Source of the DNA: Tritrichomonas musculus
Lineage: Eukaryota; Parabasalia; Tritrichomonadida; Tritrichomonadidae
Direction: 5' to 3'
Assembly: GCA_039105265.1 (NCBI GenBank)
Contig: JAPFFF010000021.1
Span: 1,860,001-1,924,000, forward strand
DNA: 64,000 nucleotides
How positions within the stretch are numbered: the first letter of the stretch is position 1; every line of letters starts with the position of its first letter. This document shows, piece by piece, positions 19,839 to 29,409 of the stretch. Under the pieces are notes generated by a model. The model did no database searches and was not told where the DNA came from. It saw nothing but the letters and a program-made list of their open reading frames with translations. Position numbers and translations under genes: made by a program.

Positions 19839-20958
19839 GCAATCAAATATTTTTTTTATTTTAGAGCATGGCCGGTTTATATATTAATAATATTGGTTCG
19901 ATAGTAAACATAATTTTTATTATTAAATATAAAATCTTGCAGATATTTTTCGATATTGAGAAATTCATCTTTTAAATCTCACTTTTTGATAAGATTGCTT
20001 CTGAAAAATGAATGTGAAGTGAAAACGAAATTGATTCAAATTAAGATTTTATCCTCAATATTTCTATCAAATACGAAAATAATATCAATAATGGTGCTGA
20101 TCGTTTTCAACATAGAACTACACCAATGACAATTACGTAAATGGTTATACAATCATTAATCATTATTTTAAAATGAAATAAGTAAATATCATTAACAATA
20201 ATATTTTTCGATTTGAAATATCATTATCATCCGCATATTTTCATATTTCTGCATACAACAATAGCCAAATTCAACAAAATTACTAAAAATTAAATTACTC
20301 GAAAATAAAAAATAGATATTTGTTATTTATCTATTATTTGTGCTCATTATAAATTACAGACAATTAGATTTTACAATAATATGAACTCGATCATAATACA
20401 TTTTATCTATTGACAACTTATCAATTTTTTATAACAATAAAACGCGGATAAAAAAAAAATTACTAACCAATGAAAAGCTATTATTTTTTCAATTCCATTG
20501 AAAATTCTGGTAATCTGGGGTATAAAAAATATTTACAAAATTAATTTCGATAATAAATCATGATCTTTTAATGTTTTATTGAAAATAAACATAAAATAAT
20601 ATTATAATAATTAATATATTTTGAAATAATAAATTATTATTGGATTTAATTATTATTAAATTAAAATAAGCATAAACTAATTATAACTATCACTAATACA
20701 AAATTTTGTAAGCTTTTGAATTGAATTATAATAAATTTCAATTTAATATTCAAACTTAATCTCTGTTTAAATACAGCAAAATAAATATTTTCAAATTCAT
20801 AATAGTGTTTTAATAAGAAAAAGTATTTATTTGATTTTTTAGTTAATGTTATCAATTTTTTATTTTGATAAATCATAATTATTTCAAATATTTGAGGCAA
20901 TAAGTAAACAAATAATTCAATCATCTTATCAAAAAAAAAAAATTATTAGTATTAAAAA
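19839..20958. other. Intergenic upstream of RPN2; nothing specific seen
   Basis: 1.1 kb of AT-rich sequence. An 87-codon minus-strand frame at 20661-20924 is Leu/Ile/Lys/Phe-rich and looks like chance. No initiator match lies close to the RPN2 ATG; the nearest TCA is followed by poly-A at about 20928. Confidence 0.6.
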
Positions 20959-23745
20959 ATGTGGGGGAAGACTTTAGGTCTTCTTTCCCTTCTTTCAGAA
21001 GATGACACAGAACTCCAGTCGTATGCATTAAAACAACTTGAGCTTTCAGTATTAACTTCATGGCCTCAAATAGCAGACAAACTAGACGTAATCAAAAATT
21101 TGGCTAAAAAAAAAGATTTTTTTGATTACAAGCATGCTGCGCTTCTTGCATCTAAAGTATCATATTATCTTGGTGATCTTGACTCATCGTTTGAGTATGC
21201 TTTACTTTCCAAAGAACTTTTCGATATTAAAAATACTGATGACTATACATCGAAAGTCATTTCTCATTCTATACGTTGTTATATTACTAATTTAAAAAAC
21301 GAAAAACCTATAAGCAGTGATCATTCACAGCTTGTCAACAATATTATTCAAACGTTATTTCAAAGCAAAAAATATATGGATGTTTTATGTTTATCGATCG
21401 AAACACATTTAACGGATCAAATACGCGAATTACTAGAAATAGAGCCATCGCTTACATCCGATGCAATATCTCTAACAATGAAAACTGTTGAAGATTTTAA
21501 ATATAAACAGATTCTTTTAAATTTATTAATTAATTTTTCTGTTATGCACAAAGATAAATTTCAACTTTCTCAACTTTATACCGCATTACAAGATTCAAAA
21601 AGTGTAGCTGAACTTTTAATCGCATTATCTTCATCAGATAATGAAGACCAGCAACTTTTATCCTTTCAAATTGCATTTGAACTTGCTGAAAATGCACATC
21701 AGCAATTTCGAACAAATATTATTTCATATTTACAACCAAACATGGACTCAATTATTCAGATTTTAAAACGGACAACAGTATTAAAATTATATCTTGAATT
21801 TTTATTTAAACGCAATCACAGTAATATTCAAGTACTTATCCTTTTGAAAGACACATTTGATTCAATGAGACCGATTGTCCAAACATCAATTGTACTTTCA
21901 TATGCACTTATGTATGCAGGAACTGCTGATGACAATTTTTATCGTAATAATACTCATTGGTTTACAAATGCTCAAAAATGGTCACAATTTATCACGGCCG
22001 CAGCTGTTGGAGTCATTCACATAGGTCATTTACAAGATGCGATGAAAATTCTTGATTCATTTCTTCAGCCTGAAGCACCTGAATTTGTATTAGGAGGAGC
22101 TCTTTATGCATTAGGTCTTATTTTTGCGAATTACAGTTGGAATGAGAGTGTCATAATGAAAATTATGGATACTTTCAGAAATCCTAGAATTATAATGCAA
22201 GTACCTGTTATGCATGGTGCATGTCTATCATTAGGTCTTATTTCAATGGGATCGAGAAATGAGCAACATTATGAACAATTACGTAAAATTCTCTCTCTTG
22301 ACATCCCTGAACCAGGAGAAGCAGCAGGATATGCGATGGGAATGGTCATGCTTGGTAGTGGTTATGCAAATAAAAATGTTGTTGATGAAATGGTAGAATT
22401 TGCAAATAAAACTGAGCACGAGAAAATTATGCGCGGAATATCAATGGGTCTTGCTTTTGTTATGTATGGAACTGAAGAAGCCTCTGACCAATTAGTAGAT
22501 ATGCTTCTGAAAAATAATCAAGCATTAATGCGAGAATCTGCTATGTGGATAACTGCTCTAGCTTATGTTGGAACTGCATCAAATGCTGCCCTTAAAAAAC
22601 TTCTCCATTCAGCTGTTTCTGATACAAATGATAATGTCCGTAGAGCAGCTGTAATCGGAGTTGGATTTGTTTTAAGTCGTTCTCCGAGTGATGTTCCTTC
22701 AATGGTTGATCTTCTATCAAAAAGTTACAATCCTCATATAAGAGCTGGATCTGCCTTTGCTCTCGGTATTGCTTGTGCTGGGACTGGTATGAAAGAGGCA
22801 ATTAACATTATAGCCCCTCTTCTTGAAGATAGTGAAGATATTGTCAAGCAAGCCGCAATTATTTCAATGGGGATGGTTATGATGCAGCAATCAGAGAATC
22901 TTGTTCCTTATGTTGCAACTTTTCGTGATTATTTAAGAAAAATGATTGACAGGAAAATCAGGAGAAATGATATGCTTATTTTTGGTATTTGTACTGCTTG
23001 TGGAATTTTAAATGCTGGAGGAAGAAATGTCGTTATTTCATGTAATTCGTTACGTGGAGAGAATTCAGTGGCTGCTACTGTTGGTTTGGCCCTTTTTTGT
23101 AATCATTTCTTTTGGCATCCTCTTGCTTTAATGTTATCGTTATCATTTCATCCTACAGCGGTTATTGGTCTAGATAAAAACTTGGATGTTGTGGATTGGT
23201 TGATTAAAAGTAATTGTCCTCCGTCGACTTTTGGTTATCAGCCAACGATAGACTGTGATGAGGTAATATGTGATAATATAATTCCTGAGCCTCTTCAATT
23301 ATCAATATCATCAATGATGTCTCATCCAAGATTTTCTAATTTTAAGTCGAGTTCTGTAGATAAAATGTCATCCATGTCTATAAGTGAAAATGATACTGAT
23401 GGCCGTTCGAGGCAATCTCATATAAATAGTAGTGATAATAATTTTTCAGCCGAGGAGTTTAGTAACGATGAAGATTTGAATAACGATGCTTTAATGGCGC
23501 TTAGAGATCATTTGTTCTCGAATGTACATAATGGTAATAGTATTGAAGAAGAAGAAGAAGAGGAAAAATGTGAAGAAGAATATATCTTTGAAGAAGAGGA
23601 AGAAGAGCCTCAATTTGAGAGGCTTCCAAATATGTCTAGAGTTACACTTCGACAACTCAATTTTATAGAAAATGACGATTTTAGTCAATATAAGCCTGTA
23701 ACAGGACGTCTAACCCTTGGTTTCGTGATGTTGAAAAAAGCTTAA
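20959..23745 (+). CDS. RPN2: 26S proteasome regulatory subunit RPN2 (PSMD1)
   Basis: A 928-residue protein, near the normal size of RPN2. The N terminus matches the family closely: GLLSLLSEDDTELQSYALKQL, SWPQIADKLDVIKNL, KHAALLASKVSYYLGDLDSSFEYAL. Residues about 365-690 form the proteasome/cyclosome (PC) repeat toroid, with successive small-residue helices such as LGGALYALGLIFAN, GACLSLGLISMGS, EAAGYAMGMVMLG, IRAGSAFALGIACAGTG and QAAIISMGMVMMQ. The acidic insertion near residue 870 (EEEEEEEKCEEEYIFEEEEEE) and the C-terminal YKPVTGRLTLGFVML are also family features; the end is where ubiquitin-binding partners dock in other organisms. RPN2 is a scaffold of the 19S base. ATG at 20959. Confidence 0.95.
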   Translation: MWGKTLGLLSLLSEDDTELQSYALKQLELSVLTSWPQIADKLDVIKNLAKKKDFFDYKHAALLASKVSYYLGDLDSSFEYALLSKELFDIKNTDDYTSKVISHSIRCYITNLKNEKPISSDHSQLVNNIIQTLFQSKKYMDVLCLSIETHLTDQIRELLEIEPSLTSDAISLTMKTVEDFKYKQILLNLLINFSVMHKDKFQLSQLYTALQDSKSVAELLIALSSSDNEDQQLLSFQIAFELAENAHQQFRTNIISYLQPNMDSIIQILKRTTVLKLYLEFLFKRNHSNIQVLILLKDTFDSMRPIVQTSIVLSYALMYAGTADDNFYRNNTHWFTNAQKWSQFITAAAVGVIHIGHLQDAMKILDSFLQPEAPEFVLGGALYALGLIFANYSWNESVIMKIMDTFRNPRIIMQVPVMHGACLSLGLISMGSRNEQHYEQLRKILSLDIPEPGEAAGYAMGMVMLGSGYANKNVVDEMVEFANKTEHEKIMRGISMGLAFVMYGTEEASDQLVDMLLKNNQALMRESAMWITALAYVGTASNAALKKLLHSAVSDTNDNVRRAAVIGVGFVLSRSPSDVPSMVDLLSKSYNPHIRAGSAFALGIACAGTGMKEAINIIAPLLEDSEDIVKQAAIISMGMVMMQQSENLVPYVATFRDYLRKMIDRKIRRNDMLIFGICTACGILNAGGRNVVISCNSLRGENSVAATVGLALFCNHFFWHPLALMLSLSFHPTAVIGLDKNLDVVDWLIKSNCPPSTFGYQPTIDCDEVICDNIIPEPLQLSISSMMSHPRFSNFKSSSVDKMSSMSISENDTDGRSRQSHINSSDNNFSAEEFSNDEDLNNDALMALRDHLFSNVHNGNSIEEEEEEEKCEEEYIFEEEEEEPQFERLPNMSRVTLRQLNFIENDDFSQYKPVTGRLTLGFVMLKKA

Positions 23746-23926
23746 TTGCTTATTTTTATATATTGTTTGTTTTTATTAATAAATGTTTGTTAAATTATAT
23801 TAGTGTTTTCTTTTTTGATGTGGTAGTTAAGGCCAAATTTTTACCTTATGATTTTTTAAAAATTAAATTCTTTTAAAAGAAAAAGAGAAGTAATTAGCTT
23901 TAATCAGTTTTATGTATATTTATTAA

Positions 23927-24733
23927 TTAATAAACAAGCTTGTCATATGATTTGTTAATTAAAACATATGGATCATAAAAGCATTTTTTAGCAAAATCAG
24001 TAATAGTTCTTCTATAAAAATCACGGTGATCATGGTATCCCTTTACATGAGTTGAATCTTCGAAAACGCATGTTTGAACAGGCAATCCCATATTTTTTAC
24101 TTCATTTGCATATTCTAGAACGTCTTTGGAAGGGATTAAATCGTCTTTCTTTGATGTGAAAAAGAATGAAGGATATTTTAAGGGATCATTATACAATGTT
24201 CTAAGTTGTAGTGATGATATTTTTCGATGCTTTCTTGCAAAAAATAGAAACAAGTCAAAAATAGGTGTTAGTGCAAATGATGCAGTTTGCCGTAAAAATA
24301 ATGATTTAGGGAAAATGGCATTTGAAAAAGCTCGATGATAGAGTGATCTTGTTACTCGTCCAGGAGTGCAATCAAAGATTAAACCTCTGATATCTAAATT
24401 TGGCTTTAAAGTAAGCTTTAAATCTTTGTCTGGTATATTTTTGTCTAAAGGTAAATTATTTTCAGAAAGACTTTTATAAAACGTTGATGCACCATTAAGT
24501 GAAAAAATGTGAATCAAGATGGGTCTATTGAGTGCATTATTATAAATTTCGTCAAGACCTTTATCGCGAGTAATGTTTAATAAAGATTGTGGCGTTTGGA
24601 TAAATGGAAAAATATCTACGTTCATAGTGTCGGTATAAAACTTACTGATTTTATGTAGATTATACTTCTTGGCACCAAGCCATCCGAATAAAAAAATTGC
24701 TGGTTTCTTATGTGAAGCCTTCGATTTGATCAT
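23927..24733 (-). CDS. TMEM53/DUF829 family alpha/beta-hydrolase-like protein
   Basis: A 268-residue protein. It opens with IFLFGWLGAKKYNLHKISKFY, the DUF829/TMEM53 start (a strand, then GWLGA and a helix). Later come GLIFDCTPGRVT (family DSxPG-like block near residue 140), FFTSKKDDLIPSKDVLEYA (the acidic D of an alpha/beta-hydrolase, near 200) and FEDSTHVKGYHDHRDFY (the conserved HV, near 228). A classical GxSxG nucleophile elbow is not obvious: the equivalent stretch reads IHIFSLNGASTF, with S-L-N-G. The animal homologue sits in the nuclear envelope and restrains SMAD signalling; the function in protists is unknown. An initiator-like TCATTTGAA lies 10 nt upstream of the ATG. Confidence 0.82.
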   Translation of the reverse strand: MIKSKASHKKPAIFLFGWLGAKKYNLHKISKFYTDTMNVDIFPFIQTPQSLLNITRDKGLDEIYNNALNRPILIHIFSLNGASTFYKSLSENNLPLDKNIPDKDLKLTLKPNLDIRGLIFDCTPGRVTRSLYHRAFSNAIFPKSLFLRQTASFALTPIFDLFLFFARKHRKISSLQLRTLYNDPLKYPSFFFTSKKDDLIPSKDVLEYANEVKNMGLPVQTCVFEDSTHVKGYHDHRDFYRRTITDFAKKCFYDPYVLINKSYDKLVY

Positions 24734-24736
24734 TTT

Positions 24737-24745
24737 TTCAAATGA
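24737..24745 (-). promoter_or_regulatory. Likely initiator of the TMEM53-like gene
   Basis: On the minus strand TCATTTGAA keeps the TCAYWW core. The +1 A is at 24743, exactly 10 nt before the ATG at 24733. The same 10-nt spacing is seen at the vWA and BspA-like genes. Confidence 0.55.
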
Positions 24746-24935
24746 TTATTCATTTCACTTTTTTGTAAATTTTTCAAAAACATAAAAATAAGATGGTTTA
24801 AATTAGGAAACGGAGTAATAAGAGATAAGAAAAAATATTTTCATATAAATTTAAAATATAAAATCAAAAATTTCTGAATATTTAAAAAAAAAAAAAATAA
24901 TATGAATGATATAAACGTGCACTACCTTATATACC

Positions 24936-25670
24936 TTATGTTTCAGTAATGTAAACATTCGCTCTTGAAAACGTCTTGATATCGGCTTCAATTTGAGCCA
25001 TATCTGATTCCATTGATTCTTTCCTCTTTCTAAAGCTCAAGTGATCTTGGCCAAATGACATTGAGGCATATCTCTTCTTGAGATCCGCAAGATTAGCGTT
25101 TAATCCTTCTAAAATTTCTAATCTTTCTTCTTCACTAAGAAGTCGGCATCTTGTTTCAGTATCTTCTGGAAGCATACTTTCTCTTACCTCATCCCAGTAA
25201 GCATTTTCGCTCTTGAATTCTTTCTCAACTCTTGAAAGATATTTAGGCGTTTTTCCGAAATCTTCTTTATCAGTGTACCAAGTTTGTGGTTTCTCTGGAT
25301 GAAGCTTCTTTGTCTTTGGAGCATTCTTCCAGTTCTCAAGAATGAGGTTCTTCTTTTGTGTTGGTTTATTCTTTGGAATATCAGCTTGACGAGGAACTGG
25401 TGGTTTTGAAAGAGTTTCTTGACCATGTGGTGGTGATCTTGTCTTTGGTGGAAGGTTTCTGCATCGGCTTCCCTTCTTCAAAAAGCGATTTGGTGCCATT
25501 TCGGCTTTGATAACATCGTTTGGTTGACCCATAGTTCCATGGCCTCGTTTCTTAACTGTATCGAATGTAGTAGAACCAGCAAATTTGGATTTATGTAATG
25601 GTTCCTTAACGATAACAGGGGGTGGTTTGGGAATAAGATTGTATATAGTTTCCTCGTCGTTATCAATCAT
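24936..25670 (-). CDS. ENKUR: Enkurin (axonemal microtubule inner protein)
   Basis: A 244-residue protein, similar in length to animal enkurin (about 256). The N-terminal half is Pro/Lys-rich and extended, with EETIYNLIPKPP at the start and a PPVPRQADIP stretch. The C-terminal enkurin domain (about residues 105-244) contains KKNLILENWKNAPKTKKL, DFGKTPKYLSRVEKEFKSE, RLLSEEERLEILEGLNANLADLKKRYASM and the closing MAQIEADIKTFSRANVYI. The EEERxxLLxGLxxNW-type core and the IERxxxxYI-like ending are the family pattern. Enkurin (FAP106) lies inside doublet microtubules of motile flagella and can bind calmodulin and SH3 domains. Its presence fits the partial dynein gene in the same window. The motif ACGTTAAATTA lies 17-27 nt upstream of the ATG. 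Confidence 0.9.
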   Translation of the reverse strand: MIDNDEETIYNLIPKPPPVIVKEPLHKSKFAGSTTFDTVKKRGHGTMGQPNDVIKAEMAPNRFLKKGSRCRNLPPKTRSPPHGQETLSKPPVPRQADIPKNKPTQKKNLILENWKNAPKTKKLHPEKPQTWYTDKEDFGKTPKYLSRVEKEFKSENAYWDEVRESMLPEDTETRCRLLSEEERLEILEGLNANLADLKKRYASMSFGQDHLSFRKRKESMESDMAQIEADIKTFSRANVYITET

Positions 25671-26383
25671 TAAATAAATTAATTTAACGTACTATTCAAT
25701 TCACAAAAGTGGAAAAGTGCTTACATGGCAGTTCAATTTTTGAAAAATTTTTCTGAGAAAAATAACGTACAAATCCTTGATTTCAATGTTAGTATGAACT
25801 TAAAAGATTTTATTTTAATTTTTTAATAATATTATATTATTATGTATATTATATTTTTAATTATTTATAATTTTCTTTAAAATAATATGTTTTTATTGAG
25901 ATATATCTATTTATCAATATAAAGTTAAAAATACACGTTTCATTTTATTCGTTATTTCTAAATCTTTGGATGTAAAACAGCTTCAGCTTTTTATTAAAAA
26001 TAAAAAAAAAAATCATTGTGTTTCATTATTAAATTGCATAGAGTATAACAAACAACGAATTATTTCATTTTAGAATTATTTGATTATTTCGAATCATTTT
26101 ACTTTATAATGCAAAAGAATCATTAATTGCCTAATTATTTTTACTTTATAATGCTAAATATCTTGTATATATAAATCCATTAATAGCAGAAATTTATATT
26201 TATCGATGACGATCAAAATATTAATTTATATTTTATTAATAGACTGATGTAAAAACAATTTTAATAAGTTTATCTTTTGTAATCTTGCTAATTTTCTTTG
26301 TTTCTCAACTAATCCATAGAGATTTCTTGAAAAAGAGAAAAATGACAATTACAATGGTTAAAATTGGCCTTTATTGAATATAA
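25671..26383. promoter_or_regulatory. Divergent promoter region, enkurin / GCN5
   Basis: This 713-bp gap separates two divergently transcribed genes. A 16-bp block, TTTTACTTTATAATGC, occurs twice in direct orientation at 26097-26112 and 26139-26154. Upstream of GCN5 the sequence GGCCTTTATTG lies 12-22 nt before the ATG and could act as a start element of a CCTTT type reported in Trichomonas. That assignment is tentative. Confidence 0.4.
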
Positions 26384-27883
26384 ATGGAAAAGCCAACTTC
26401 ATGGCTTTCTCGGCCTCCCAGAATTTCTGGTTATCGAACTCATCCTGGAATTCGCCATTATTCCAGACTTCAAACAAAACCCGCATCTTTTTTGCACCCT
26501 AAAGATTTATATCCAGACGCTCAAATTAAATATGTTAAAAACAGGTTCAATGTTCACTCGCAAACATTAATGCATTTATGTGATGGTATGCATCTTTTCT
26601 CTCGCCAACTTCCAAATATGGGAACACCTTATATATCTCGTCTTGTTTACGACATTCAAGCTTTTAGTGTTTTTCTTTTGCATGGTGGACGAGTATCTGG
26701 AGGAATTTGTTCGCGATTATTTAATGAGGAACAATTTATCGAAATTGTTTTTTGCGCTGTTGATTCAACATTCCAAACTCGTGGTTATGGAAGACTTGTC
26801 ATGAACTATTTGAAATTGTATTTACAAAATATGGAAATATATGACTTATTAACTTGTGCAGATAACGAGGCTGTTACTTATTTCAGGAAGCAAGGTTTTA
26901 ATAAACATGAAATATTGATTAATCCATCACGATGGGTAGGTTGTATCAAAGATTATGATGGTATCACCCTTGTCCATTGTAAAATTAGGCCTGACGTTGA
27001 TTATTTACATTTTCCGATCAGCTTACGAAAACAGCAAATAATTTTTGAACAAAAAACTGGCGTTATTTTAACCGCCAATCAGCGAAATCCATTATATGAT
27101 ATAAGTCCTCCTAAAAAACCTTGTGTTGTTTCAGTCGATTCTATAGATTTAATTCAGCCAAAGACCCAAATTCCACAATTTTACCACCCATCGAAGACTG
27201 CTGAAATTGAAAGAAAAGATTCGATTAATCAAATGCAAGAAATAATGAAAAAATTAACTCCGAAATTTTTGGCCTTTCCGCAAGCCCCAACCTTTGTCAA
27301 TGTTTCAATTCCAGAAATTCTTGAGTCATACAGACCTTCTTCTTCTATTGCTATAAATACAAATAAAATTAGCAATAAAAAGAAGAATTCAAAAAATACA
27401 GATTCAAACAGCAACGATAATGAAAGTGATTATAATGAAAATAGTGCAGAAAGTAATGTTTCAAAAAAAGATATATTTCATTTTAATCAAATGACAGCTC
27501 TATCAAAGAAAAAATATATAGAAGAATATTATAAAAAAATGGAAATTTTCCGAAAAAAATTTACTTCTATTTTAAATGAACTTAAAAGTGATGCATTCTT
27601 TTCTGTTGTTTTTTCTCGACCAGTTACAGAAGAAATTGCACCAACTTACTTTACACTTATTAAAAAGCCAATTGATTTTTTAACAATTGAAAAAAGGCTG
27701 ACCAGATATACTGATTATTATAAAAGACCCGAAATTTTTGCACTAGATATCAACCTAATGTGTGAGAACTGTAAAAAGTTCAACACCCCTGATACAAATT
27801 ATTATAAAGCTGCTGTTGATTTAATGAAAAAATTCAGGCAACTTTACGATGAAGAGTTTCCTGAGTACCCTTTTCAATTATAG
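26384..27883 (+). CDS. GCN5: GCN5/PCAF-type histone acetyltransferase with bromodomain
   Basis: A 499-residue protein with the GCN5 plan. The HAT domain covers about residues 45-205. FIEIVFCAVDSTFQTRGYGRLVMNYLK matches the GCN5 motif A, with the likely catalytic Glu at residue 120 and the acetyl-CoA-binding QTRGYG at 131-136. TCADNEAVTYFRKQGF and the PSRWVGCIKDYDGITLVHC end follow as expected. A Ser/Asn/Lys-rich linker covers about 300-365. The C-terminal bromodomain (about 385-490) shows the ZA loop (PTYFTLIKKPIDFLTIEKRL) and an acetyl-lysine-binding Asn in NCKKFNTPD. The family acetylates histone H3 as part of SAGA-type complexes. The N terminus lacks the long PCAF homology region of animals. 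ATG at 26384. Confidence 0.94.
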   Translation: MEKPTSWLSRPPRISGYRTHPGIRHYSRLQTKPASFLHPKDLYPDAQIKYVKNRFNVHSQTLMHLCDGMHLFSRQLPNMGTPYISRLVYDIQAFSVFLLHGGRVSGGICSRLFNEEQFIEIVFCAVDSTFQTRGYGRLVMNYLKLYLQNMEIYDLLTCADNEAVTYFRKQGFNKHEILINPSRWVGCIKDYDGITLVHCKIRPDVDYLHFPISLRKQQIIFEQKTGVILTANQRNPLYDISPPKKPCVVSVDSIDLIQPKTQIPQFYHPSKTAEIERKDSINQMQEIMKKLTPKFLAFPQAPTFVNVSIPEILESYRPSSSIAINTNKISNKKKNSKNTDSNSNDNESDYNENSAESNVSKKDIFHFNQMTALSKKKYIEEYYKKMEIFRKKFTSILNELKSDAFFSVVFSRPVTEEIAPTYFTLIKKPIDFLTIEKRLTRYTDYYKRPEIFALDINLMCENCKKFNTPDTNYYKAAVDLMKKFRQLYDEEFPEYPFQL

Positions 27884-28123
27884 ATATTGTGTGTATTTAT
27901 TATTGTATATATTTTATTGTTAAGTTGTGTATATAATAAACAATCATTTGGTACTAAATAAAAAAAAAAAAAATTGATAGAACTCATTCAATATTTGTAT
28001 AAAATTCTCAAAATAAATAAATAGATTTTTTGCATTAAATATTGGTTTGATTAAAATAATAAATTCGCTGAATATAATGGTATTTATTAAAGAGAGAGAA
28101 AAACAAAAGAAAAAAAATAACAA

Positions 28124-29032
28124 TTACATTTTTGAAATCAGTTGTTCAAGTTCCATAGCTTTTTGGCTTACTTCTTCTATCTTTTTATGGAGTGCATATT
28201 GATTTCCAACATTATGTTGCATTGAATCAAGTTCATTCTTTATATCTTCTTGAAGTTGCTCAATATCATTTTCCCATTGTTTTTCTGATGCTTCTAGCAT
28301 TGAATGGATTTCTTTTACTGTTTGTTCCATTTGAGCGCATTGTGCATTTACATCTGCTTGTAAAGTATTGAAAAAACTGTTAAATGAAGATGTTTTACAA
28401 TTTGATAAAGATTGAGTTAATGTTGAATTTGTTGTTGCTTTTGCGCGCATTATATCAAGTTGTAGTTGTTGAGACATGCTTGATAAAGAAACATTGAGTT
28501 CTCTTTTTTGTTGTTCAATAGATTCTTGTAAATTGTTATACATTGCTTCGCATGCAGATGGAACAGAATCAATTTCCCTTGCTAAATTTGCAAAGTTTCT
28601 CTTTTGATTAGAAAATGATTTGGCTGCTTTTTCAAGTTCCGATGTATCAATTGAGTTAAGTGCTTCATTTAATTCTTGATATTTTTTTCCCGCAGATGAC
28701 ATTGAAATATTGAATCTTGTTTTCCAATCAGATAAAGTTTTTGAAAAAGGCTGTACAGCTGCAGGAAGTTGCGTATTTAAAAAATTATTAATTTGTTTTT
28801 CGAGATCGTTGGCATCGCGTTCAAGTTGACCGCTTTGCCAAACATTTGCAGCTTCTTTAATACTTTCAAGTTGTTTTTTTGCGCTATTATATGACGATGG
28901 ATCAGAAAAAGATGATGAATTTGATTCAATCTGAGATGCAGATTGCTCCAATTGCGAAATGCGTTGTTCTAATTCTGAAACATAAGTTGATACGTCACGA
29001 TGGACGGCATTCATAGATGCTTTAAGAGTCAT
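28124..29032 (-). CDS. Hypothetical coiled-coil protein
   Basis: A 302-residue protein, Gln/Ser-rich and almost entirely helical. Coiled-coil heptads occur near the N terminus (VSELEQRISQLEQSASQIES), in the middle (LERDANDLEKQINNFLNTQL; YNNLQESIEQQKREL) and at the end (LHKKIEEVSQKAMELEQLI). No catalytic, membrane or targeting motif was found. I do not recognise the family. The final segment, a short helix ending ELEQLISKM, could mediate oligomerisation. The gene is convergent with GCN5, with a 240-bp gap that holds a poly-A run (about 27960-27973). ATG at 29032-29030; an alternative Met lies six codons later. Confidence 0.65.
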   Translation of the reverse strand: MTLKASMNAVHRDVSTYVSELEQRISQLEQSASQIESNSSSFSDPSSYNSAKKQLESIKEAANVWQSGQLERDANDLEKQINNFLNTQLPAAVQPFSKTLSDWKTRFNISMSSAGKKYQELNEALNSIDTSELEKAAKSFSNQKRNFANLAREIDSVPSACEAMYNNLQESIEQQKRELNVSLSSMSQQLQLDIMRAKATTNSTLTQSLSNCKTSSFNSFFNTLQADVNAQCAQMEQTVKEIHSMLEASEKQWENDIEQLQEDIKNELDSMQHNVGNQYALHKKIEEVSQKAMELEQLISKM

Positions 29033-29212
29033 ATTTCGTAAATGTAAAGATTAAAATAACGATTTTTATAATTTCATAAATAGTATTGAATTAATTGAAA
29101 ATGACTAATAAAATTTCATAATTATCATTGAATAAATTGAATTTAATCTGAAAAGCCAATCAAATGGAATTCGAATTCAGCTATTGTAATCGCAAGATAA
29201 ATGACGAGATAA

Positions 29213-29214
<2 letters not shown>

Positions 29215-29249
<35 letters not shown>
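29215..29249. repeat. (AT)n microsatellite
   Basis: An uninterrupted alternating AT run of 35 bp in the gap between the coiled-coil gene and Hsp70. It is likely length-variable between isolates and is followed by a poly-A run at about 29276-29289. Confidence 0.95.
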
Positions 29250-29253
<4 letters not shown>

Positions 29254-29409
29254 TTGTTTTATTCAATCCAAAAGAAAAAAAAAAAAAAATTGGAATAATT
29301 CGAAGTAAAATAATCAGAGATTTATTTATTTATTTAGTAAAAAGACGTAAAAATAGTAATCAAAATTATCTTAACGTGTCTTGTCTACAATATTAAATCA
29401 AACTATAAT

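Noticed and set aside
20661..20924. 87-codon minus-strand frame
   Set aside because: Low-complexity Leu/Ile/Lys/Phe composition expected of AT-rich noncoding DNA, with no motif.
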